Below are positions 9,611 through 19,049 of a DNA stretch of 64,000 nt, piece by piece. Numbering within the stretch: position 1 is the stretch's first letter; every line of letters starts with the position of its first letter. The position numbers and the translations under genes were made by a program. Origin of the DNA: Chromatiaceae bacterium (GTDB lineage Bacteria; Pseudomonadota; Gammaproteobacteria; Chromatiales; Chromatiaceae); the NCBI GenBank assembly GCA_024235395.1, contig JACKMK010000004.1, forward strand, positions 434,001-498,000, read 5' to 3'. The notes beneath the pieces were generated by a model. The model worked only from the letters and a program-made list of their open reading frames with translations, was not told the origin of the DNA and ran no database searches.

Positions 9611-10507
9611 TCAAGACTCGTCTTCGAACGAAAAGGCTTGCAGATCCTCCCCGCTACGGATTGTCTCGATGATCGCGAGGCGCGCGTCGGCGTCTGCCGC
9701 TGGCGGGGTGGCCGGCACGAACCGCGCCAACAGGGCGTCGTAGGATCGGGGTTTCCAGAAGCGATGGCCGGCAGCGAGGAAGGCTTCGACTTCGTTGGCG
9801 TCGGGCATGGAGCGATAACGGCGTCGGCTGACGTCTTGCGGGATGCTTGGAATCTCCTCATCGCGTCCAAGTCGAGCGATCAGGTCGAGCAGCAGGGGGA
9901 TCGCCAGCACGTAGAGTTCGGCAATCTGCTCGAGCAACCCCTCATCGGTGCGAAAGGGCAAGTGCCGCGTCGCAATCACGGGGCCCGTGTCGATCCCCCC
10001 ATCGATGAAATGCATGCAGCTGACGAGCGTTCCACCGCCTTCGGCAATGGTACGCATGGGGGCGAACAGGCCGGCATAGACCGGCAGTTCGCCTGGATGG
10101 ATATTGACCGCTCCATGACGTGCAATGGCGATGACCTGCGGCTGGAATATATGGCTGAATCGGGCGGACACGATCAGGTCGGGCGCGAACGCCGCCAGGC
10201 GGTCGACCAGCGATGGCGCATTGACATCTTCCACCACTTCGAGAGCGACGTCGTACCGTTCCTCCAGTCCGGCGAATGTCGCCCACTCCCCACTGACCAG
10301 CTGGCGATCCAGCAAAGGAAACAGGCGGTCGCATGGCAGGCTGCGTTCGAGATAGGCAAGTTCTCTCAGTGCCGGAATCTGTTGTTCTGCCGGCCGGGTC
10401 TTGTCCGACAGCAGTACATGCAGTTCGTGACCGGCTAGTTGCGGCAGCAGCTGATTGAGAAACATGCAGCCATGCAGATCGCGTTTCACGCAAAGGACGA
10501 GTTTCAC
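9611..10507 (-). CDS. Formyltransferase-fold protein of unknown substrate
   Basis: A 298-residue protein with the formyltransferase core: a Rossmann-like start (MKLVLCVKRD, GTG start), the active-site string NIHPGELPVYAG with the catalytic Asn-His pair, and the Asp of IDGGIDTGPVI. The core matches Met-tRNA and UDP-sugar formyltransferases, but the C-terminal tRNA-binding domain of the Met-tRNA enzyme is absent. Formylation of an amino-sugar or other small amine is therefore more likely than initiator tRNA. The start overlaps the previous stop by 4 bases (GTGA), so it is translated together with the substrate-binding protein upstream. Confidence 0.8.
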   Translation of the reverse strand: MKLVLCVKRDLHGCMFLNQLLPQLAGHELHVLLSDKTRPAEQQIPALRELAYLERSLPCDRLFPLLDRQLVSGEWATFAGLEERYDVALEVVEDVNAPSLVDRLAAFAPDLIVSARFSHIFQPQVIAIARHGAVNIHPGELPVYAGLFAPMRTIAEGGGTLVSCMHFIDGGIDTGPVIATRHLPFRTDEGLLEQIAELYVLAIPLLLDLIARLGRDEEIPSIPQDVSRRRYRSMPDANEVEAFLAAGHRFWKPRSYDALLARFVPATPPAADADARLAIIETIRSGEDLQAFSFEDES

Positions 10508-11517
10508 CGGGCGCCTTCCCCGTCGCCAACGAACTCGGCCACGTCGAGCAGGGACAGCGGCGGATAGCGCTCCAACACCTTGACGGTGTGCAGGTTGATC
10601 AGATAGGAAAACTGGCGCGGCAACTCCACCGGCATGTCGCCTGGCCGAACCCCATCCTGAAGAATGCGCAACGCGAGCCGTGCGGTGAACCTGCCCACGC
10701 GATCGTAGCGCACGACCACGCCGAACAGGCCATCCGCCTGCGCGACCGGTGCTTCCGCAGCGGCGAATAGCGGCAGACGGTTATTCAAGGCCTCGGCAGT
10801 GATCCGTTCGCGTTGGCTGTTGATGAAGCTGTCCGGGGAACAATAGAACAGATCGACGCCCGCCGCGGCCAGCGCTGAGAAATGGTCCGGTATTCCACTG
10901 GGGTCGGGTCGACCGCTGGCATCCAGCGCCAGCGTTTCGGCAACCACGGTGGCGCCGACACGCGCCGCGGCGGCACGCAGATCTTCCAGGCTGATCCGGG
11001 AATTCGCCTCTGCCGGGTTGTAGAGAAAACCGATCGTACGGAAGTCCAGGTAGGTCCTGGCCGCCCGCAACTGTTCGTCGACCGGAAGGAGGTACAAGGT
11101 ACCGGCGAGGTTGCGGCCGGATCCGGCCAGCGAGGGGATCAGGCGGCTGCGTACAGGATCGGTGACCGCCATGAACACCACAGGGATATCCGTGATATGT
11201 ACGGCGGGATCCACCGCATCCCACTGCCCCGCGGTTGCCACAGCAACGCTGGTGCCCCAGGCGACCACCAGATCGGGTCGCATGCGCTTGGCCTCGGCGA
11301 CGAAACCGGGAATCAGGCGTTTGTCCTGCGACGCATCGCGCAGGGTGAAACGCACCGGCACCTTCTGTCTCCTGAAGTGGTCCTGAAAACCCTGACAGGC
11401 CTCTTCGCAGCCACGAAAGAGAAGCATCACCACATGGTAGGGGCGCGGCTGGGTTGCACCGGCCGCAGCGGTGGCGAACCAGAGCAGCACGGCAAGCAGT
11501 AGGCGGGATGACCTCAT
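10504..11517 (-). CDS. Periplasmic substrate-binding protein, ABC_sub_bind (PF04392) type
   Basis: A 337-residue protein with a signal peptide (MRSSRLLLAVLLWFATAAAGA) and two periplasmic-binding-like lobes. Motifs typical of the family include VVAWGTSVA, DIPVVFMAVTDP, a GRNLAGTLYL stretch and a final LARQFSYLI-like end. The long upstream frame is out of context: the ATG at 11517 overlaps the MFS stop by 4 bases (ATGA). No ABC permease or ATPase lies nearby, which is usual for many members but leaves its partner open. The coupled MFS-sensor protein is the best candidate partner. Confidence 0.83.
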   Translation of the reverse strand: MRSSRLLLAVLLWFATAAAGATQPRPYHVVMLLFRGCEEACQGFQDHFRRQKVPVRFTLRDASQDKRLIPGFVAEAKRMRPDLVVAWGTSVAVATAGQWDAVDPAVHITDIPVVFMAVTDPVRSRLIPSLAGSGRNLAGTLYLLPVDEQLRAARTYLDFRTIGFLYNPAEANSRISLEDLRAAAARVGATVVAETLALDASGRPDPSGIPDHFSALAAAGVDLFYCSPDSFINSQRERITAEALNNRLPLFAAAEAPVAQADGLFGVVVRYDRVGRFTARLALRILQDGVRPGDMPVELPRQFSYLINLHTVKVLERYPPLSLLDVAEFVGDGEGAR

Positions 11518-13841
11518 CGGCCCTCGCGGGCGGTAAGGCAGACAAGCGTACCCACCAGGACGACCACGCCGATGGCGGCCATCGCGCCACCCCAACCCGT
11601 CGTTGCCAACCAGACACCGGCCCAGAGCGGTCCGACGAAACTGCCCAGCCGCTCCAGGGTGCGCAGCATCACCGCAACGGATGTGGCGCCGGTCCTGGCA
11701 CCGATCTCGGTGGCAAGCGCCTGCATCGGCGCACTGGCGAGTCCGGTACCTATGCCCAGGGTCAGGATGCCGATCCAGACGAGCCACACCGAATTCATCT
11801 CGCCAAACAACCACGCACCCAGGCCAGCCAATCCGCCGAGGCCTATCACGCCACCTCCGACAAGTGTCAGGGACAGGCGCCAGCGATAGCGATCCGAAAG
11901 CCAGGATGCGACCGGATTGATCGTCGACACCAGGATGAAATACACCATCACGGCCCGGCCGATTTCGGCGGGGCTGTAGTCCAGCTGATGTAGTGTCAAC
12001 GGCGCAAGATAGAACAGGAAACCGGCCAGGGCAATTTTCGCGGGGACAGCCCCGCCCAGCATCAACGCGGCAAAACGGCGGTTCATCAACAGCCGCCGGA
12101 TCTCCGACATACGCAAAGGAGGGATCGCCTCGTGGTGTTCGTTGCTACCGCGCTGCGTCAACCGGAAGATCACGAGAGCCAGCAGACCCAGCAGCGCCGA
12201 AACGGCGAATACCGGCCGGAAACCGAACTGATCCGCAAGCACGCCTCCGAGCGCCGAGCCACAGATCGCCGCAATACCCACAGCGCCGACGAACAACGCC
12301 AGGCCGCGCGCCCGATCGGCCCGGCTGGTCAAGACGATCAGTTGACGCTGGCAGGCCATGGTCCCGGTGGCGTACCCCCAGGCACACAAGGCACGCGCCG
12401 GCAGCAATTCCCAGTAGCTGCCCGCCAAGGCGGTCCATAGAAAGCCCAGCAGCGTCAGGCCGACACCGGCCGCAAACACCCGTGCGATCCCCCACCGATC
12501 CGCCCAGCGACCTGCAAAGGGGGTGGCCAGGGCGAAGAACAGCATGTAGATCGCAATCGGCAGCCCGATCTCGGTCTCACTGCCGAGAAAGCTCTCACCG
12601 GTCGCAAACGACTTGATGTACAGCGGCAGGAAGGAGCGCGACATCTCTTCGGTCAGAATGAACAGGAACAGCGGCAAGCGCAGGGACTGCAGCCGCTCTG
12701 CGGTACTTTCTCCACCGCCCGGCAGACCGACCAGCAAGGCGCGGAGCAATTCCCGAAACACCACGACCGCCACCAGCAGTACAATGCCGACGTCCGCGCC
12801 CAGTTCGCCGAGGCGCCGGGCGACGAATTCCCCATCGGCCGCCACGGCGATGCGCCCGGAACCCGCCGTGTGCTCGATCCAATCGCCGGTCGTCACACCC
12901 TGCCGGGCAAGGGTCGCACCCCCGTTGTCGATCAGCTTCAGCGCGGCGACCCCAGGATGTTTTGCGACGACACCGTCGAAATACGCGTCGACGCCAGGCA
13001 GCTTCTCCAACGGGATGCCGAGCGCCTCGGCCCGCGCCAGCTTGCCCGCAAGCAACTCAGCCACCATCTCCACCTTGGACGTGAGCACGGGTGTCAGGGT
13101 CGCTTCCAGCAAACCCTTGGCATTCCATGCCACCTGAACACCTGCGGCGAACGTCGTCAGCAACGCAACGGCCATGACACGGCGGCGCAGCCATGGGCCA
13201 CCGGTGCCACTGGATCTCAACCACCCGAGAGCCGCAAGGGTGATGAGTATCATCACGGCGATGGCAGCGGCGATGCGCGGCCAGAGCAGGCCCGCGATGC
13301 GCCTCTCCTCTCGTTGCAGGACCGCAGCGGCCACGCCGACGCGCAAGCCACCGACGACGTCGTCTGCGGCATCACGGATACTTGCCGCAATCGTCGTTCC
13401 GGACGCGGACCGGACGTGGGAAGAATCCCGCAACGACCTCATCGAACGCCACTCCTCCGACGTAAGCACCGCCGCCATCCGTGAGGGCGTGGAGGCGGAG
13501 ACAACTCGGGCGATATCGCCATCGACCGTTACCACCTCGATGTCGGCGATTGCCGGGTCGGCCTTCTTCAGCCGGGCCACCATGGCGTCGAGGTTGTGAA
13601 TCTCGTCCGGCCGCAGGCCCGTGAGTGCGCCGGTGCGGAGCACAGCTTCCAGATCACCGGCCTGGATCTCGATCCGCGACAAGGTCAGTTCCCTCAGAAG
13701 GCCGCGGTGCTCGTTGAGCAGCATGGCACCAAGCAGCACCAGCGCCAGGCATTGCGCAGCCACGAGGAGAATTAAAAGGCGACGCCACGCGGCAAGGGGC
13801 GGCGGTGCAATCACGTCGACGGCAGAGGGCGAGGCGGGCAT
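11514..13841 (-). CDS. MFS transporter fused to an N-terminal membrane-bound sensor module
   Basis: About 775 residues. The first half looks like a sensor: a membrane segment (about 20-40), an extracytoplasmic domain, a second segment (about 190-215), a third (about 225-245), a second extracytoplasmic domain (about 250-355) and a fourth segment near 370. The second half is a 12-segment major facilitator with the loop motif GRWADRWGIARV and its repeat SDRYRWRL. The start is uncertain: ATGs at 13841, 13868 and 13883 are possible and none has a clear Shine-Dalgarno. It is the first gene of a coupled operon with the substrate-binding protein and the formyltransferase, and is divergent from the caspase gene. 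Confidence 0.82.
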   Translation of the reverse strand: MPASPSAVDVIAPPPLAAWRRLLILLVAAQCLALVLLGAMLLNEHRGLLRELTLSRIEIQAGDLEAVLRTGALTGLRPDEIHNLDAMVARLKKADPAIADIEVVTVDGDIARVVSASTPSRMAAVLTSEEWRSMRSLRDSSHVRSASGTTIAASIRDAADDVVGGLRVGVAAAVLQREERRIAGLLWPRIAAAIAVMILITLAALGWLRSSGTGGPWLRRRVMAVALLTTFAAGVQVAWNAKGLLEATLTPVLTSKVEMVAELLAGKLARAEALGIPLEKLPGVDAYFDGVVAKHPGVAALKLIDNGGATLARQGVTTGDWIEHTAGSGRIAVAADGEFVARRLGELGADVGIVLLVAVVVFRELLRALLVGLPGGGESTAERLQSLRLPLFLFILTEEMSRSFLPLYIKSFATGESFLGSETEIGLPIAIYMLFFALATPFAGRWADRWGIARVFAAGVGLTLLGFLWTALAGSYWELLPARALCAWGYATGTMACQRQLIVLTSRADRARGLALFVGAVGIAAICGSALGGVLADQFGFRPVFAVSALLGLLALVIFRLTQRGSNEHHEAIPPLRMSEIRRLLMNRRFAALMLGGAVPAKIALAGFLFYLAPLTLHQLDYSPAEIGRAVMVYFILVSTINPVASWLSDRYRWRLSLTLVGGGVIGLGGLAGLGAWLFGEMNSVWLVWIGILTLGIGTGLASAPMQALATEIGARTGATSVAVMLRTLERLGSFVGPLWAGVWLATTGWGGAMAAIGVVVLVGTLVCLTAREGR

Positions 13842-13898
13842 GGAGTATGTACGGGCGAACACATGCATCCGGTGGTTTTTCATACTACCATCGGTGCC

Positions 13899-15773
13899 AT
13901 GAGAAGCATTCAGCGCGGATTGCGTTATCTGTTTTTGCTTGCCGGCACGCTTTTCACGGCATCGATCGTCGCCCAGCCGAACGCCTCCGGCGAGCAGCGC
14001 ATCGCACTGGTGATCGGCAATTCGGCCTACCACAATTCACCACTCAGCAACCCTGGCAACGATGCGCGCGCCATGGCCGCCAAGCTCGAGAGCCACGGGT
14101 TCGACGTGGTGAGTCGCGAAGACCTGACTACCCGACAGATCAGCGAGACACTGCGCGAATTCCGCTCGCGGCTGGTACCCGGGGGGGTCGCGCTGTTCTT
14201 CTATGCAGGTCACGGGGTCCAGATCAAGGGTATCAACTATCTGCCGAGCGTCGATGCGGACATCCGGAGCGAGGAAGACGTGCCGCTCAACAGCATCAAC
14301 CTCAACCAGGTACTGGAGATCATGGACGAAGGCAAGACGCGGCTGAACCTGATCTTTCTGGACGCTTGCCGCAACAACCCGTTCATGCGCAGCTTCCGTT
14401 CGGCTGCAGGAGGTCTGGCGCGCGTCGATGCACCCTCCGGTACGCTGATCTCGTTTGCCACCCGTCCCGGCAGTGTGGCAGCCGATGGCGAAGGCGACCA
14501 CGGCCTCTACACGCAGCACCTGCTCGCCCAGATCGGTGTCCCCAACCGGCCGATCGAACAGGACCTCAAACGCGTCGTCGCCGGTGTCATGGAGGACTCG
14601 AAAGGCCAGCAGGAGCCCTGGATGGAAGGCAGCATGGTCGGCGATTTCTACTTCGCGGGATCTTCCGAAGCCACCTCCGCATCGGCAGACCCAGTCCCCG
14701 CGCGGCGAATCAGCGACTCTGCCGCCTTCGAACTGTCATTCTGGGACAGCATCAAGGACAGCGAAAACGCGGGCGATTTTCGCGCTTACCTGCAGCAGTA
14801 TCCTGAAGGCCGGTTTGCGCCCCTCGCCTCCAGCCGGCTGCGCCGGTTCGAAGCATCGCAAAGCGGTGACAGAAGCGCCCCCGCCGCGACATCCGGCGAT
14901 CGTGGCGACGGCGGCAGGACGATCTTTCGTGACTGCCCCGAATGTCCTGAGATGACGGTGATCCCGGCCGGCAAGTTCCAGATGGGTGCCGCAGCACGCG
15001 AGGTCGGGAGCGGTGATTCGGAACGTCCCCGCCACGTAGTCCGCATTCCGCGACCCCTCGCCGTGGGTCGCTTCGAGATCACCCGCAAGCAATACGAGGC
15101 GTTCGTCAAAGCCAGCGGACACAACGCGAAGGGCTCGTGCTATGCATGGGTCGGTTCCGAATGGGTCAGTATGCCGAACCGCGACTGGAGCTACCCGGAC
15201 TTCCGCCAGGAAGACGACCATCCGGCTGTGTGCGTCAACTGGCGGGATGCCCACGCCTATGTGTCCTGGCTTTCGATGAAGACCGGCATGCCCTATCGGC
15301 TGCTATCCGAGTCGGAGTGGGAATACGCTGCACGGGCGGGCACGCGCACCTCGCGATTCTGGGGTGACGATCCCGAACTCGCGTGCGACTACGCCAATGT
15401 CTATGACGCCTCCAGCCAGGAATTCCGCAACTTCGACTGGGAGCCGCACGCATGCAAAGACGGCTATCTGGAGACATCGCCAGTCGGCTCGTTCAAGCCG
15501 AACGATTTCGGCCTGTACGACATGCTCGGCAATGTCTGGGAATGGGTAGAGGACTGTCAGTGGGTCAATTACATAGGCGCTCCAAAGGACGGTTCTGCAA
15601 AGGTCTCGGATGACTGCGCCCGCAGGGTCTACCGTGGAGGAGGCTGGAGCGGCCCGGCCTCTGTGCGTGCGGCGGTCCGGAACGGGAATCCGCCCAGCTA
15701 TCGCAGCCAGTTGCTTGGATTCAGGGTCGCCCGCCCGGTCAATGACGACTACCCGGCCGGCCCTCAGCAGTGA
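13899..15773 (+). CDS. Secreted caspase-like (C14) peptidase fused to a formylglycine-generating-enzyme-like (SUMF1) domain
   Basis: A 624-residue exported protein. A signal peptide (about 1-25) is followed by a caspase p20-like domain (33-250) with the catalytic dyad His105 (FFYAGHGVQ) and Cys157 (LDACRNNP). A linker (about 270-345) leads to a SUMF1/FGE-type domain (350-615) with PAGKFQMG, LLSESEWEYAAR, DMLGNVWEWVED and the closing RGGGW...LGFRVAR. The start at 13899 was chosen over a frame 12 codons longer because the leader begins there. This is a type I metacaspase-like architecture placed outside the cytoplasm; the SUMF1 part may bind ligand rather than make formylglycine. Confidence 0.9.
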   Translation: MRSIQRGLRYLFLLAGTLFTASIVAQPNASGEQRIALVIGNSAYHNSPLSNPGNDARAMAAKLESHGFDVVSREDLTTRQISETLREFRSRLVPGGVALFFYAGHGVQIKGINYLPSVDADIRSEEDVPLNSINLNQVLEIMDEGKTRLNLIFLDACRNNPFMRSFRSAAGGLARVDAPSGTLISFATRPGSVAADGEGDHGLYTQHLLAQIGVPNRPIEQDLKRVVAGVMEDSKGQQEPWMEGSMVGDFYFAGSSEATSASADPVPARRISDSAAFELSFWDSIKDSENAGDFRAYLQQYPEGRFAPLASSRLRRFEASQSGDRSAPAATSGDRGDGGRTIFRDCPECPEMTVIPAGKFQMGAAAREVGSGDSERPRHVVRIPRPLAVGRFEITRKQYEAFVKASGHNAKGSCYAWVGSEWVSMPNRDWSYPDFRQEDDHPAVCVNWRDAHAYVSWLSMKTGMPYRLLSESEWEYAARAGTRTSRFWGDDPELACDYANVYDASSQEFRNFDWEPHACKDGYLETSPVGSFKPNDFGLYDMLGNVWEWVEDCQWVNYIGAPKDGSAKVSDDCARRVYRGGGWSGPASVRAAVRNGNPPSYRSQLLGFRVARPVNDDYPAGPQQ

Positions 15774-15856
15774 ATCGTTGAATCTTCGTCGTTGACCGGT
15801 GCTTGTTTTCAACGGGTTTCGCCCCCCGCGGAGACCTCCGGCTTCTGCACGCACGC

Positions 15857-16942
15857 ATGAACATCATCGCAACCAATCTGTCGAGACTGCGGCTGTTCCT
15901 TGCTCGGACGTCTTTGGTCGGCATACCCGCGACGCGCGCACTGGCATGGGAACTGCCCCGCCTGCTCGCATGGCGTGCCTACAATCGCCTTGCAAGCCTT
16001 GTGTATGCCTTGATGGACCGACAGCGCGTGACCGATCGGCGGACAGCACGAGCGCTGCAGCGCTTTACCGGACCGGAGGGCATCTATTTCTACGTCATCG
16101 CCGTGCCGCGGGCGCTGCATTTCCTGATACCGGCGGCGTCGCTCATTCAGCGGCATGCCCGCATCGTGTTCGTGCTGAATGGTGTTTCACGCACCGAAGA
16201 ACAAGCCCTGCGCGACCGGTTTCCCGCCGTGCCTACACTGCGCCTCTGGACATTACCGGGGACATGCTGGCCACACGGCCATCTGCTCAGCGTACTGCTG
16301 CGAAGCAGTGGGCGTGATTTCGGCATCATCGACCACGACTTCTTCCTGTTTGACGATACGGTGTTCGAGCAACTGCGTTTTGCCGAGGACGAGTTCGCGG
16401 TCTGTGCAGATGCCTGGCGCAATGCGCCGACCGGAAGCGAGGTACCGACCACGCACTTCATGTACCTGCATACCCGGCGCCTGCAAGAGGTCATGCGGCG
16501 CCACGGTGTCGGAGCGCAACTCTACAAGACGATCCCGGGGCATCTTTCCGACATGCTCGCGAACGCGGGCTTTTCGATGCGAAATCCACCGAAAGAGTAT
16601 CAATCCTTTTTTGACTCGTTTTTGATGCTCAGCGTCCTTGCGGTGCAGGACGGTTACAGGTTCCACAAACTGGATACCGCTCCGGAAGGCTGGGTACATG
16701 TCGGCGGCACCAGCATGGGACGGCACATATCGAAAGACGCGGTACACCACTACGTCTCGTCCCGGTTCCTCGAATGGCTTGAAGGTTCTCCGGTGTACGA
16801 GGAGTATCGGCGCAAGGGCCTGGCAACCCCGGACATGTCGAAGCGATTGCGCGACACACTGGACACCCAGATCGCGCACCGGGTAGACCTGCTCGTCGAC
16901 AGGGTCGGCAAGCGGATGGCGGCGTTGTCAACGCCACCTTAG
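15857..16942 (+). CDS. Uncharacterised protein, possible glycosyltransferase
   Basis: A 361-residue protein with no secure family. The motif DHDFFLFD about residue 160 resembles the acidic metal site of GT-A glycosyltransferases, and the preceding stretch (YVIAVPRALHFLIP, IVFVLNG) could be a nucleotide-sugar fold. A late histidine-rich part (WVHVGGTSMGRHISKD) may be acceptor-binding. No signal peptide is seen. The start is uncertain: ATG at 15857 has no strong ribosome site and an upstream TTG at 15803 is in frame. It follows the caspase-SUMF1 gene by 83 bases on the same strand. Confidence 0.6.
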   Translation: MNIIATNLSRLRLFLARTSLVGIPATRALAWELPRLLAWRAYNRLASLVYALMDRQRVTDRRTARALQRFTGPEGIYFYVIAVPRALHFLIPAASLIQRHARIVFVLNGVSRTEEQALRDRFPAVPTLRLWTLPGTCWPHGHLLSVLLRSSGRDFGIIDHDFFLFDDTVFEQLRFAEDEFAVCADAWRNAPTGSEVPTTHFMYLHTRRLQEVMRRHGVGAQLYKTIPGHLSDMLANAGFSMRNPPKEYQSFFDSFLMLSVLAVQDGYRFHKLDTAPEGWVHVGGTSMGRHISKDAVHHYVSSRFLEWLEGSPVYEEYRRKGLATPDMSKRLRDTLDTQIAHRVDLLVDRVGKRMAALSTPP

Positions 16943-17069
16943 CGCCGGCAGCGAACGATCGACGATGCTGCAGGCAACCCACCCCGGCGACACTGGATCC
17001 GTTGTGGACCGGGCGCGGCGCGCGAGGCACCGGTCCCGCACGCGCCGGCCTCTCCGCGATCCCGGGTGG

Positions 17070-17570
17070 CTATTCGTCAAACTCCAGGTACCCCGAAACA
17101 CTGATCCGCAGCGTCACACTGCATCCTCCATCGGTGCGGATTGCATTCACGAAGATGTTGCTGTTCGGATCGGCGTACAGTTTGATGGGCCAGGTGCTGT
17201 TGTGGGTATAGAACCCGGACCCACCTGGACTGAAGGCGCGGTCCGGTATCGGCAGGCGGAACTCGGAGGTCTCGCCGCCGGCGGTCGTCGTGATGCTCGG
17301 CTTGAGAAAAAAAGAACAACTCGTCGTGAAGCTCCACACGCTGATGGATTCGATCACGAAGCGCTTGTCCGCCGGTACCGCATAGAGCAACTGGTTATTC
17401 GGATTGATGACGGCGTTGCTCATGACGAATTGCACGTCGACGTTCATCGGCGTCTTGGACGCCTGGGTGGTGACAGGCTGCTCGACGATGCGGACCGGCG
17501 TCGAATAGGCTGCATCGGCGGTGGGACATAGCGCTACGAGCAGAAAGGCGGCAACAGAAGCATTTTTCAT
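17070..17570 (-). CDS. Small secreted protein of unknown function
   Basis: A 166-residue protein with a clear signal peptide (MKNASVAAFLLVALCPTADA) and a beta-rich mature part ending SGYLEFDE. The start at 17570 has GAAGGAGAACTAT before ATG, which decides it over a frame 12 codons longer. The composition (many S, T, N, few charged residues, two or three cysteines) suggests an extracellular sandwich fold. No known family was recognised. It is transcribed alone. Confidence 0.75.
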   Translation of the reverse strand: MKNASVAAFLLVALCPTADAAYSTPVRIVEQPVTTQASKTPMNVDVQFVMSNAVINPNNQLLYAVPADKRFVIESISVWSFTTSCSFFLKPSITTTAGGETSEFRLPIPDRAFSPGGSGFYTHNSTWPIKLYADPNSNIFVNAIRTDGGCSVTLRISVSGYLEFDE

Positions 17571-18079
17571 ATAGTTCTCCTTCGACGGTCGGCTGACGCC
17601 GCGCATGGGCCCGGCGTTGCTCTAGACCTGGTGGTGGTGACGCAGCCGGTCGCAAGCGGGCAATGCAAACTGCGGGCCGCGACCGCCCGAAAGCTTCCAT
17701 GCCTGGCCCCCTCGACCCGCCCGTCCGTACGCCGACCATCGATCACGACAGATGCCGCTGTCTGAGCGGCACGGCGGCACCCAAGGTCGAAACTACGGGG
17801 GTAGAGACTCGTGGCGCGACCGTCCCTCCCAAGAAGTCGGCTCAGGCCCGATCGGCGTCGATCACTGCGGGCTTCCGGGGACCCGCCTCACGACCGTTTC
17901 GATCGTGAAACGGGACTCAGAACAAGATGCAATTTGAAGGCCGTCGACCGAACACGTCGCCGAAACAATGGCTTGCGTGAAAAGCCCTGTCGGTGGCGAC
18001 GTTACCTGTAAGCAATGCTGACAGCAGCACTCCCGGGGAGACCTTTCAGTTCGGGATGAAACCAGGTCCCCGGTGGCAC
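17571..18079. other. Gene-free stretch
   Basis: No gene, repeat or RNA was recognised. Short frames have no ribosome site. The left end carries the promoter of the small secreted protein gene; the right end abuts the stop of the glycine-zipper lipoprotein. Confidence 0.5.
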
Positions 18080-18640
18080 CTATTGGCCCGGGGGCGGCGG
18101 TGGGGGCGGACCAGGGGGCGGCGCCGGAATGCCGAGTGTCCGGCTGGTCGCACCCGGTGGTGGTGGCGGCGGGGCCGCGTGGTAGCGACGCGACAAGCTG
18201 CGGCTCCAGGCCTCCGAGACGGGGATCTGATGTCCCTTGGCGTACATGCATTGCTGATAGGCGTTGTCGTAGCGGCGCTGCGCGTCCCAGGCCGCACCCG
18301 AACCGACGCCCGAACCGACCGCAGTACCTACCAGCGCCCCACTCGCGGCACCGACCCCGGCACCGTGACTGCCATCGGCCGCGGCACCGACGGCCGCACC
18401 GAGCAGTGCGGTTGCGGCAGCGGTCTTGGCGGTACTCTCGTCCAGGGCACGCTGGGCATTGACGCCGCCAATTCGGTACAGCGCGAAATCCCGGCATGCC
18501 AGGTCATCCACCTGGAACTGTTCGAAACTCTTGCCACTCCCCGGCAGCACCATGACGCTGGGACCGTCCGGCAGGGTCGCACAGCCGCCCATCAACCCGA
18601 TTCCCAACAGCAAGACCGCCCGGATACCGCTATGCCTCAT
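18080..18640 (-). CDS. Glycine-zipper lipoprotein with proline-rich tail
   Basis: A 186-residue outer-envelope protein. It has a lipoprotein signal (LLLGIGLMGGC, lipobox Cys about 20), then a glycine/alanine-zipper segment (about 70-115: GAAVGAA, GAGVGAASGALVGTAVGSG), the usual RYDNAYQQCMYAKGHQ motif of this family, and a C-terminal run of prolines. Glycine-zipper segments insert in or pack against membranes. The start at 18640 avoids overlap with the upstream gene. It follows a gene for another small envelope protein by 13 bases, so the two are probably co-transcribed. Confidence 0.8.
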   Translation of the reverse strand: MRHSGIRAVLLLGIGLMGGCATLPDGPSVMVLPGSGKSFEQFQVDDLACRDFALYRIGGVNAQRALDESTAKTAAATALLGAAVGAAADGSHGAGVGAASGALVGTAVGSGVGSGAAWDAQRRYDNAYQQCMYAKGHQIPVSEAWSRSLSRRYHAAPPPPPPGATSRTLGIPAPPPGPPPPPPPGQ

Positions 18641-18653
18641 GACGATGCCCCGC

Positions 18654-19049
18654 TCAATTCCCAGGGGTTTCCGGGACAACCTTCATCCAGCCGCCGGGGC
18701 AGGACTTCACGTAGGGGTAGTAGGTCTGCGACGAGGGACAGTAGTACCAGTAACCGGTGCCCTCACTGGGTTGCTGTACATAGGTCGTGGGCGCCGGATT
18801 CACCACGATCGTCGATGGCGCATACGGCGGGTAGTAAGCGCGCGGGTAGCTGTATGGCCACCACAGCGGGCCTATATCGAGGTAGACGCCGGTGTGGGTA
18901 CGGTGGCTACGACGCGGCACATAGTTGTAGTGGTGACTGCGTCCGTGACGGTCGCCGTCCCAATAACGGTGGTCGCGATCGGCCAGTGTCGCTCCGCTGG
19001 CGACCAGCAGACCTGCCATGGCCGCGGCGGTGATCAGGTAACGTTGCAT
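18654..19049 (-). CDS. Secreted Tyr/Pro-rich protein with CPGGW C-terminal motif
   Basis: A 131-residue exported protein. After the signal peptide (MQRYLITAAAMAGLLVASGATLA) comes a His/Arg/Tyr-rich stretch, then a short C-terminal block YWYYCPSSQTYYPYV and KSCPGGWMKVVP. That terminal block occurs in many small proteobacterial envelope proteins of unknown function. GAGGAACTGCG before ATG at 19049 fixes the start. Likely cotranscribed with the glycine-zipper lipoprotein downstream. Confidence 0.75.
   Translation of the reverse strand: MQRYLITAAAMAGLLVASGATLADRDHRYWDGDRHGRSHHYNYVPRRSHRTHTGVYLDIGPLWWPYSYPRAYYPPYAPSTIVVNPAPTTYVQQPSEGTGYWYYCPSSQTYYPYVKSCPGGWMKVVPETPGN

Noticed and set aside
9130..9870. 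Long minus-strand frame over the formyltransferase 3' end
   Set aside because: Composition is unlike protein (many Arg, Ser, Pro), no ribosome site, and it overlaps a real gene in another frame.
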